DNA of 6,792 nucleotides, taken from the NCBI GenBank assembly GCA_039934635.1, contig JBDTLT010000278.1, forward strand, positions 1-6,792. Direction: 5' to 3'. The position numbers were made by a program, and so were the translations under genes. The DNA is from DATLFA01 sp039934635. GTDB taxonomy: Bacteria > Actinomycetota > Acidimicrobiia > Acidimicrobiales > WLNW01. Below the pieces are notes generated by a model. The model saw nothing but the letters and a program-made list of their open reading frames with translations, made no database searches and was not told the DNA's origin. Shown here piece after piece: positions 1-5,413 of the stretch (within the stretch, counting starts at the first letter, position 1; every line of letters begins with the position of its first letter).

Positions 1-184
1 TCGCTACCCTTCGAACCGAGTCCGCGTAGCGACGACCACTGGAACCCGCCGAGCAGCTCTGGGGAGATTCACCTGAGCGTGATCAGCTCTTAACTTAAGG
101 TCAGGCAAGCGGTCGTTTTGTCGGTGTCCGACTTCCCCCTTCTGGGGTGGACTGCTGAGTTCTCGACAAACCAGTTCCCGCACC
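1..184. other. Left-edge stretch without a recognisable gene
   Basis: I find no convincing reading frame on either strand. A short inverted repeat (CCCC-TTCT-GGGG, about 136-147) and an AT-richer patch (CTTAACTTAAGG, about 89-100) are visible. Neither matches a known element well enough to name. The stretch may be intergenic DNA left of the tRNA-like fragment, or erased older sequence. Confidence 0.4.
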
Positions 185-211
185 AGAAGGGCTTCGCGGA
201 CGCGCCCTTCT
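185..211. terminator. Hairpin, possible transcription terminator
   Basis: AGAAGGGC (185-192) and GCCCTTCT (204-211) form a perfect 8-bp stem around an 11-base loop. There is no T-tract on either side, so it is not a classic rho-independent terminator, although such terminators are often weak in high-GC actinobacteria. It lies just beyond the 3' end of the minus-strand tRNA-like fragment, where a terminator would be expected. Confidence 0.25.
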
Positions 212-260
212 CACCCCCAACGCGTTACTGAAACAGCCGGGTTAGCGCGGCTTGGTGAGA

Positions 261-298
261 GCCGGGTGTGGGAATCGAACCCACGGCATCTTCGATGC
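261..298 (-). tRNA. tRNA-like 3' fragment: acceptor strand, T-arm and possible long variable arm
   Basis: On the minus strand, 284-268 is a textbook T-arm: stem GTGGG, loop TTCGATT, stem CCCAC. It is followed by a 7-base acceptor-like strand ACCCGGC (267-261). Just 5' of the T-arm is a perfect 5-bp hairpin, GCATC-GAA-GATGC (298-286), which would suit the long variable arm of a Ser or Leu tRNA. Further upstream I find no acceptor partner GCCGGGT, no D-arm and no acceptable anticodon arm at the expected distance. It is therefore probably a broken tRNA or an attachment-site relic. A tmRNA 3' end was considered, but the space upstream is taken by the metallopeptidase reading frame. Confidence 0.35.
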
Positions 299-384
299 GC
301 CTCAGCGGCGGTAGCGGATACGCCCTCACGTACAGCGCGGTGTCACGCGGCCAACGCGCAGAACACTGGGCGTAGTCTTCGCCG

Positions 385-1917
385 ATGTCGCTTCGATGGC
401 TGACGTCGGTGGTCGCCGCGACAGTTCTCGTAGGAGGCTGTGGCTCGAATCCCGGAGTCGTAGCAACGAAGTCGGTCCGGGCTTCGCGGGTACCGCGGCG
501 AGCGCCCCGGCGACATCGAGTGGGACTACACCAATCGAGGCGACCACGTCGCCGCCAACGACCGCGCCAACACCGACAAGCAGTGGGACCACGGTGGGCG
601 TCCCGATGACCAGACGGTGATCGATTTTGGCAGCAGCAAGGCCCCTCGTGCCTACGACAAGTTCCTGATCGCTGCGTTCGCTGACATCGAGAAGTTCTGG
701 GCGGCTGAGCATCCGGCGACGTACGGCGGCAAGTTCACCCCCTCGCCAAAGGGGTGTACGCGGCATACAAGTCCGGCACTGAACTAGATTCCCGGCTGCG
801 GGACGCCACAGACGGCCTACGCCGACGTGCAGGGGAACGCGTTCTACTGCCGCCAGGGCGACTTCATCGGGTATGACGACGACGAGTTGATGCCCAAACT
901 GGTGGACTCGCTCGGCCAGTCCGCAGCGAGTGTTGTGCTCGCTCATGAGTTCGGCCATGCCATCCAGGAACGTGCCGGCGAGTTCTCCCAGCCGGCGATC
1001 CTCAAGAAGCAACAAGCCGATTGTTTCGCTGGTGCTTGGGCTGCGCATGTGGCGCGAGGCGAAGCTACGGGGCTGAAGTTCGGTGACGCCGAGATCAAGC
1101 AAGGGTTGATCGCGATGATCCAGGTGCGTGACCCGGTCGGTGGAGCTGGTGTGGCCGATCCGAACGCCCACGGTTCGGGCTTCGACCGAGTCGGCGCCTT
1201 TCAAGACGGGTTCAATGGTGGTCCGGCGCGGTGCAAGACGTTCTTCACCGAGAACCGCGAGAAGGACCTGATCGACATCCCGTTCGATCCGGCCGACGCC
1301 AATAGCGGAAATCTCCCAGTCCGCGATCCGACAGGTAACAACGTAGACATCGTCACCCTGGTCCCCAAGGACCTCGACCGGTTCTGGACCAACGAGATGA
1401 CTAAGAAAGGAGTTGCCTTCACGCCACCGACGCTCCAGCTGTTTCCTGAAGCTGGCCCATTGCCAACGTGCAACGGTGTCGTCCCCAATGCTCTGCCCAA
1501 GAACGTCACCCTCTGTTCGGCCACCAACCAGATACTGGTAGATCAGGTCCTTGTGGAAAGACTTGACGCCACCCACTATTCGGCGACCTGTCCAGCGGGT
1601 ACCTCATCGGGACGGCGTACAGCGAGGCAATCCAAGAGGCAACGACCAGCAAACTCACCGGCAAGAACCGCGCACTGCTGAACGACTGCTACACGGGCGC
1701 GTGGATACGCGACGACATCCCGCCGCTGCCCGCCGGCCGGCCCACCGACTCGATCTCACTCTCAGCAGGCGATCTCGACGAAGCGGTGGTCACCGCGATC
1801 GCCCGCAGTGACGAATCCTCCACGATCGACATTCATGGCACCGCTTTCGAACAGATCGACTGGTTCCGCGGCGGGGTCCTCGGCGGCGTCGACGCCTGCA
1901 ACAGCCGCGTGGGCTGA
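385..1917 (+). pseudogene. Frameshifted zinc metallopeptidase lipoprotein (HEFGH, neutral zinc metallopeptidase type)
   Basis: The ATG at 385 opens a lipoprotein signal peptide (MSLRWLTSVVAATVLVGGC) whose lipobox ends at the 19th residue. A Thr/Ser/Pro-rich linker follows at about 490-600. The peptidase body carries HEFGH (944-958), the signature of a membrane-attached zinc peptidase acting outside the cytoplasm. It ends in a coherent tail (SGYLIGTAYSEAIQEA from 1594, then ALLNDCYTGAW) and stops at TGA 1915-1917. Reading the whole protein needs frame changes near 450-485, 602-606, about 742, about 790 and about 1571; most behave like single-base losses, several in C runs. Between the shifts the protein is continuous, so either the decay is recent or these are sequencing errors. 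The usual ExxAD third zinc ligand appears as K-Q-Q-A-D (about 1007-1021), a possible loss of the catalytic metal site. There is no clear ribosome-binding site at 385. Confidence 0.8.
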
Positions 1918-2039
1918 CAATCTCACCCCGCAAAGCGATATTCATCGGAATGCCATTGCTACCCGCTCGTACCGATCGCTAGGGTTCGATCGCCTCGCTC
2001 GTATCACAAAGCGGCGCGGCCAACACCCCGATCCGGTGG
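1918..2039. other. Spacer between the metallopeptidase and SDR remnants
   Basis: No gene is supported here. Minus-strand reading frames run through this stretch from the SDR-like remnant, but past the segment ending near 2040 they no longer resemble an SDR C-terminus. The C-terminal part of that protein therefore seems to be lost or scrambled here. Confidence 0.4.
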
Positions 2040-2585
2040 CATCGGGCGACCCGATGCGTCGCAGCGACGTGAGCAACCCGCGCCGCGCGAAGGCAGCAGC
2101 GCACAGCTCCGGTCGCGTTGCGGAGGGAATGAACGCCATCGTCGACTCGACCGAAATCACGGTCCCGCAGTGCCGCTCGCTCATGAAGGCGACCGCGTCC
2201 AGAAGACCCATCCGAAGATCCCTGCACCGAAAGGACAAACGCATCGGGATCCTTGAGAGATGTTCCGATCAACGCCGCAGCACTCCGCATCGAGGCCAAC
2301 CCAGACCTCGATCGGTCCGAGCCGATCACAGATCTCTTGAATCTCTGCGGAGACCGTCTCCGAGCCGCTGGTGCCTGCTTTAACGGCAAGCGCGCCCCCG
2401 ACGTGAAGCACCGCCAATGCGATCTCCAGCAGAATCGCTTCGTCCTCACCGGATCAACGCCACGTCGAAGTGGCGCTCGGCCAACTCCAGCGCGATACCG
2501 CGGCCGAGCGGCCGGTCGGCCGGTCGGCCGGCGAGATGACCGCGACAACCCGATCTGCGGAGCAGATACCCACACTCACAGATCG
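2040..2585 (-). pseudogene. Short-chain dehydrogenase (SDR)-like remnant lacking all hallmark residues
   Basis: Read from 2585 downward across several frames, the pieces follow the SDR order: strand 1 and glycine loop (VVAVISPADRP, then GRGIALELAERHFDVALI), the strand-4 region (SAEIQEICDRLGPIEVWV, about 2310-2360), a helix segment (DPDAFVLSVQGS), and the active-site region (CGTVISVESTMAF, about 2167-2130, through CAAAFARRGLLTSLR). Spacing fits the fold: the catalytic-type Ser and the residue in the Tyr position are 13 apart. The key residues are gone: TGxxxGxG reads S-P-A-D-R-P, NNAG reads G-L-D-A, the catalytic Tyr is Leu and the Lys is Ala. Frame changes fall near 2510 (the 8-bp duplication), 2448 and two places in 2200-2290. 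It is either a dead gene or a damaged pseudoenzyme gene. A STAS remnant lies directly upstream in the same frame. Confidence 0.65.
2511..2532. repeat. 8-bp tandem repeat (GCCGGTCG, about 2.75 copies)
   Basis: GCCGGTCG occurs at 2511-2518 and 2519-2526, with a partial GCCGGC at 2527-2532. Because the unit is 8 bp, an extra copy shifts the reading frame. Removing one copy on the minus strand joins ADRP directly to LGRGIALELAE and restores the SDR frame, so this looks like replication slippage that broke the gene. Confidence 0.85.
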
Positions 2586-2768
2586 CTCATCGCGAGTTCG
2601 GATCTCTTGATGGTCGGGCTCATCGATGACAGTGAGCGCCCCGGCGAGGCCGCTGACATCCGACAGTCGACGGACACTGCCATGCGGGTTGACGATCTCG
2701 AACGTGACCCGCGTGCATCCGCCGACTTGGCGCCGACAAGGGCTGCCTTGACCGCCGACGGGAGTGTC
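2586..2768 (-). pseudogene. STAS-domain remnant (anti-anti-sigma factor type), C-terminal half
   Basis: The minus strand from 2708 reads VTFEIVNPHGSVRRLSDVSG followed by LAGALTVIDEP. This matches the last strand and helix of STAS domains, which bind anti-sigma or anti-anti-sigma partners in the cytoplasm. Just upstream, in another frame (about 2756-2720), AALVGAKSADARG fits the preceding STAS helix. The conserved loop that normally carries the phosphorylatable serine (D-S-S/T-G-L) would fall at about 2768-2756, where D-T-P-V-G-G is read, so it is degraded. The N-terminal half of the domain is not found; the sequence instead changes to a P-type ATPase tail on the other strand. The STAS frame runs without a stop into the SDR-like frame. 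Family assignment rests on pattern recognition only. Confidence 0.5.
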
Positions 2769-2913
2769 GCAGGTTCCGCAACCGGTACGGGATCTGCTCG
2801 GCTTCGCGGGTCTACCAGTCGCGTTCTTCTTCATCATGATCGGCATGATCGGCATGATCGGCGTGTACCTCGTGCTGATCGAGGCGGCGAAGTCCCGTTT
2901 CTATCGGCCGGGC
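2764..2913 (+). pseudogene. C-terminal fragment of an MgtA-like P-type cation ATPase
   Basis: Frame 1 from 2764 reads PVRDLLGFAGLPVAFFF, a membrane helix, then VYLVLIEAAKSRFYR (to about 2907). This is the classic last two transmembrane segments and tail of P2/P3-type cation ATPases such as MgtA. No ATPase domain (DKTGT, TGD or GDGxND motifs) is present anywhere upstream, so only about 48 residues of a roughly 900-residue pump survive. A 9-bp tandem repeat adds an extra G-M-I triplet inside the helix. The frame continues past the expected end without a prompt stop. The fragment begins where the oppositely oriented STAS remnant ends. A metal-ion role fits the CDF transporter downstream, but a functional link is only inferred. 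Confidence 0.6.
2838..2862. repeat. 9-bp tandem repeat (GATCGGCAT, about 2.8 copies)
   Basis: GATCGGCAT is present at 2838-2846 and 2847-2855, with GATCGGC at 2856-2862. On the plus strand it encodes I-G-M repeated inside the last membrane helix of the ATPase fragment. Related proteins usually have one G-M-I followed by the V-Y-L stretch, so this looks like an in-frame slippage expansion. The antisense reading (A-D-H repeated) is not considered coding. Confidence 0.8.
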
Positions 2914-3044
2914 CATCAACCGAGTCCCCTCCAGCGCACCGATGTCGAGCGTCACGAGCATCGTGTCCGGCGACGCGCCCCACGCTTCTCGCGCCACGCC
3001 GCTCCGTCCGCAAGGATGCGTGCCGACGTGCGAGCATCGCCACG

Positions 3045-3971
3045 ATGACACCCTCCTCGTCGCGCACCGTGGTCGTTGCGCTCGTTGCCAACATCGGCGT
3101 AGCTATCGCCAAAGTGACCGCGGCCGTGCTGACGGCGTCCACCGCGATGACAGCTGAAGCGTCGCATGCCTGCGCCGACGTCGGCAATCAGCTGCTGCTG
3201 GTCGTCGCCCAACGGCGCAGCGGTCGTCCCGCCGACAACCGGCACCCATTCGGCTACGGCCGCGAAGCCTACTTCTGGGCGCTGTTGGCATCAGTCGTGG
3301 TGTTCGTCGGCGGTGCCGTCTTCTCGTTCCGCGAGGGCATCGCCGAGCTCCTGCATCCCGTGCCGCTCGGTACGTTCACGGCGGTCTACGTTGTACTCGC
3401 AGTATCGATGGTGCTTGACGCGACGTCGCTGATCCAATCAGTCCTGCAACTGCGACGCGAAGCACATACGCAGAGCCGCGATTTCCTCGACCAGTTGATG
3501 CTCACCTCGGACCCCACCGTCCGCGCGGTATTCGCCGAAGACGCCGCCGCCATCGCCGGTGACCTCGTCGCGTTCGTCGGGATCGCCCTGCACCACCGCA
3601 CGGGATCGTCGACGCCGGAAGGCTGGGCAGCAACCATCATCGGCGTGATCCTCGTCGGGGTCGGCCTGCAACTCGCACGACGCAATCGCGACTTCCTCCT
3701 CGGCGAACAGGCACCCCCCGAGGCCAAAGATCGCATCCGCGCGACGATTGCCGACTTCCCCGGCATCACTGCCGTCGATGAGCTCCTCGTCACCTTCATC
3801 GGGCCCCGGCAGGTGTGCGTGTTGTGCAGAGTCGACATCGACGACGACCTCCGCGGTGACCAAGTGGAAGCCCTCGTACGCGAACTGGATCGCTCGCTGC
3901 GAACCCAGTCCGACTACGTGCATCGCGTCGACATCGTGCCGATAGGGCGCAGCAACGCCGTCACCTCGTGA
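3045..3971 (+). CDS. Cation diffusion facilitator (CDF) family transporter
   Basis: An inner-membrane antiporter of 308 residues, expected to export a divalent metal such as Zn2+, Fe2+ or Mn2+ in exchange for protons. Visible parts: TM1 (about 8-32); TM2 carrying the metal-site motif H41-A-C-A-D45; the loop signature HPFGYGREAYFW (67-78) typical of the ZnT9-like branch; TM3 (about 79-96) and TM4 (about 110-130); TM5 with E165, D166 and D173; TM6 (about 195-211); and a C-terminal cytoplasmic ferredoxin-like domain (225-302). The ATG at 3045 is chosen because the family match begins there; the open frame extends upstream to 2253 but is unlike a protein and overlaps other remnants. No strong ribosome-binding site is seen. 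The stop lies inside the convergent M48 remnant. It is the longest undamaged gene here. The substrate cannot be told from sequence. Confidence 0.88.
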   Translation: MTPSSSRTVVVALVANIGVAIAKVTAAVLTASTAMTAEASHACADVGNQLLLVVAQRRSGRPADNRHPFGYGREAYFWALLASVVVFVGGAVFSFREGIAELLHPVPLGTFTAVYVVLAVSMVLDATSLIQSVLQLRREAHTQSRDFLDQLMLTSDPTVRAVFAEDAAAIAGDLVAFVGIALHHRTGSSTPEGWAATIIGVILVGVGLQLARRNRDFLLGEQAPPEAKDRIRATIADFPGITAVDELLVTFIGPRQVCVLCRVDIDDDLRGDQVEALVRELDRSLRTQSDYVHRVDIVPIGRSNAVTS

Positions 3972-4215
3972 CTCCGACCTTGAGAGAGGTCACGCGCCCG
4001 TGGTCAAGCCGGTTCGTGATCGCGAGCAGTCCGGTGTCGAACGCGTTCGGTGCGGGATCGTCGACGATGTACAGCCGTGTCTATGAGTGCCCGATTCCGA
4101 GACAGAGTGCTTCGACCAGATCGTGATGTTGCCGGTGGTGGTGCGGGTCTGCCCAGACCGCATGGGAGGCGGCAACGGCTAGCTGGTCCGGTTCGAAAGT
4201 AGCTGCCCCACGCCA
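3962..4215 (-). pseudogene. M48 (HtpX-type) zinc peptidase fragment, before the active site
   Basis: One minus-strand frame from 4215 to 3962 reads FEPDQLAVAASHAVWADPHH, then HHDLVEALCLGIG, then an in-frame TAG (4083-4081), then RLYIVDDPAPNAF (from about 4077), then TGLLAITNRLDHGRV, and stops at 3962-3964. The segment DLVEALCLGIG..P-R-L-Y-I-V-D-D-P-A-P-N-A-F is the block that precedes the HExxH motif in HtpX-like membrane proteases, which degrade damaged membrane proteins. In the family, NAF is followed by A-T-G and about 15 more residues before the next T-G-L-L block; here NAF-D-T-G-L-L suggests that stretch was deleted. HExxH is absent, so no active peptidase can be made. The TAG stands where Lys is common (AAG to TAG would suffice). 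The end overlaps the stop of the CDF gene. Confidence 0.65.
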
Positions 4216-4255
4216 TCAACGGACAACGAGGACCGCTACGCCCGGCGCGATCCAT

Positions 4256-4511
4256 CTAGACGGGCCACCCGACCGGCAAGACGTAGGCCCTGCTCATCTC
4301 GGTGTCTACGGACCGCGGCTTACATAGATCGCGAGAGGCTGCCTGGCCGGAGCGACGGCCCACGTGCTGGTGGAAGGCGTCGGCGGCGAGTACCAACGGT
4401 GCGCCGAGCGCGACTGTGGCGAGGCCGACGATGGACGGGATTGCTTGATCGAAGAGGCGGGCGACCGGTGGCGATGAGCGACGTGGTCACAGCGTGGAAT
4501 GTCCCGAACAA
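4256..4511 (-). pseudogene. Membrane-protein fragment, unidentified
   Basis: From a possible TTG at 4511 the minus strand reads FGTFHAVTTSLIATGR. With one frame change near 4460 it continues as LFDQAIPSIVGLATVALGAP, then LVLAADAFHQHV, and reaches a stop at 4256-4258. The IVGLATVALGAPLVLAA stretch would span a membrane. It lies directly upstream, on the same strand, of the M48 peptidase fragment and could be the N-terminal membrane part of that gene, but I do not recognise the sequence and cannot show that the two were joined. Its first part overlaps the start of an opposite-strand acidic reading frame, so at most one of the two is real there. Confidence 0.3.
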
Positions 4512-4649
4512 CTGGCGGAGGGTTCAACACCAAAATGGGCTGACGACGCCGACGCTTCTGCCAAGGCCGCTGCTGACGAGGACTCGACCGAGGTCGAGGT
4601 CGACCTCGAGGACCTTCGTCGATTCCTCGAGCGTGGCGTCGAGCACTGA
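4494..4649 (+). CDS. Small acidic protein or C-terminal gene fragment, unknown function
   Basis: From a possible GTG at 4494 this frame gives about 51 residues: an E/C/P-containing start (ECPEQLAEGSTPKW), an Ala/Asp-rich segment (ADDADASAKAAADEDS) and a charged amphipathic helix (VEVDLEDLRRFLERGVEH), stopping at 4647-4649. Codons are strongly GNN-type with G/C third bases, as expected for real coding DNA in this genome, which favours this strand over the minus-strand frame across the same bases. No convincing ribosome-binding site precedes the GTG, and an in-frame stop lies at 4446, so it may be the tail of a longer gene broken by a frameshift. Seventeen bases after its stop is an ATG with a good ribosome-binding site. 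I do not recognise the family. Confidence 0.4.
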   Translation: MECPEQLAEGSTPKWADDADASAKAAADEDSTEVEVDLEDLRRFLERGVEH

Positions 4650-4653
4650 AAGT

Positions 4654-4660
4654 GAGGTGA
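4654..4660 (+). promoter_or_regulatory. Strong Shine-Dalgarno (GAGGTGA) before ATG 4666
   Basis: GAGGTGA sits 5 bases before the ATG at 4666-4668. The frame begins MPAGPVNASGPGFSLRLTQP and has good codon usage only to about 4720, where the 3' end of the opposite-strand PRC-barrel gene begins; the frame then turns Arg-rich and ends at 4836. This suggests the start of a plus-strand gene whose body has been lost. Confidence 0.4.
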
Positions 4661-4714
4661 CGGCGATGCCCGCCGGGCCGGTCAACGCGTCCGGTCCGGG
4701 GTTCAGTCTTCGGC

Positions 4715-5413
4715 TCACGCAGCCTGTCCGTGTCGGTGGAAGGGAACCGACGGGTACTCGCCGACGGCGTCGCGGGTCACGCGCAGCTCGACTTCATCGC
4801 GAGAGGCCCGTTCGACGTCGACGATCGGGATGGTGATGTCGCGGTGACCCCACAAGTGTCCATGCTCGAGAACGAGGTGCGTGATCTTCGAGTTGGCGTC
4901 GATGAGGAAGCCGTCGACGTGTCCTACCTTGTGACCGTCGCTGCTGAGCACCTGGCTGGCGCGACGAACCTCGATCGTCCCGTCCGGTACACGGTCATAG
5001 GCGGTGCTCACCCGTGCGGGTCCACCCCCGCCGTATCCCCCTCCGTAGTTGTACGGGAAGCCGACCCCACCCATTCCGAACCCGCCGAAGGGGTAGTACG
5101 GCCACGCCAGCACGCGGCTCGACCCGACATCCCAGCCTCCCTCGATCCGCGGCCAGGTGTCGTAGGACAAGAAGTCGGTCACCTCGACGACAGCCGCGGC
5201 CTCCACCTGCGTGGTCGACCATGACAACACGACATGGTCAGCGTCGGTCGAGATCACTGCGTCGATCGGGACGAGCCGAGCCTCGTCGTGCTGGTGATGC
5301 GGCTGCACGACGAGATGGGTGACATGCCAGTTCACGGGGTCGAGCACTACGTCGGCGACCTCCCCGCATGGGCCATCAGTTGCTTCTGCGAGCATTCCCA
5401 CGTTGATTTTCAT
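4715..5413 (-). CDS. PRC-barrel domain protein with two barrels and a Gly/Tyr-rich linker
   Basis: A complete 232-residue protein. Residues about 3-68 form a PRC-barrel (GEVADVVLDPVNWHVTHLVV, then ARLVPIDAV, then VVLSWS). A linker at about 100-133 is rich in Gly, Tyr, Phe and Pro (WPYYPFGGFGMGGVG, YNYGGGYGGGG). A second barrel occupies about 145-215 (GTIEVRRASQVLSSDGHKVG, then KITHLVLEHGHLWGHRDITI). PRC-barrels are small beta-barrels found in RNA-processing, photosynthetic and stress-related proteins and act by binding partners; no enzymatic role is implied. The start is firm: GAGGT at 5424-5420 lies 6 bases before the ATG, with AGCGCT between. The ATG overlaps the TGA of the upstream nnr frame (ATGA, 5413-5410). 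It is undamaged while its same-strand neighbours are broken, so it may still be expressed. The exact function is unknown. Confidence 0.85.
   Translation of the reverse strand: MKINVGMLAEATDGPCGEVADVVLDPVNWHVTHLVVQPHHQHDEARLVPIDAVISTDADHVVLSWSTTQVEAAAVVEVTDFLSYDTWPRIEGGWDVGSSRVLAWPYYPFGGFGMGGVGFPYNYGGGYGGGGPARVSTAYDRVPDGTIEVRRASQVLSSDGHKVGHVDGFLIDANSKITHLVLEHGHLWGHRDITIPIVDVERASRDEVELRVTRDAVGEYPSVPFHRHGQAA

Noticed and set aside
261..640. tmRNA (ssrA) on the minus strand
   Set aside because: The T-arm fits, but the 3' acceptor does not match the usual CAGCTCCACCA type, and the needed upstream space codes for the metallopeptidase N-terminus.
326..1576. Long (416-codon) minus-strand open frame opposite the metallopeptidase
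   Set aside because: It is the antisense of clear peptidase sequence including HEFGH and shows no recognisable protein pattern; long antisense frames are common in high-GC DNA.
2812..2866. Histidine/aspartate repeat (A-D-H) on the minus strand as a metal-binding motif
   Set aside because: It is the antisense of the 9-bp repeat in the ATPase helix and is followed immediately by a stop.
2253..3044. Upstream extension of the CDF open frame (would give 572 residues)
   Set aside because: The extra 264 residues are Arg/Asp-rich, overlap better-supported remnants in other frames, and CDF proteins begin close to the Met at 3045.
4081..4083. TAG in the M48 fragment read as a recoded (pyrrolysine-like) codon
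   Set aside because: Nothing suggests recoding; the gene is also deleted internally and lacks its active site, so a plain nonsense mutation is simpler.
4524..4718. 64-codon minus-strand frame starting GTG with a GTGA overlap to the PRC stop
   Set aside because: The overlap is attractive, but the plus strand across the same bases has much better codon structure and the minus-strand product resembles nothing I know. It remains a weaker alternative.
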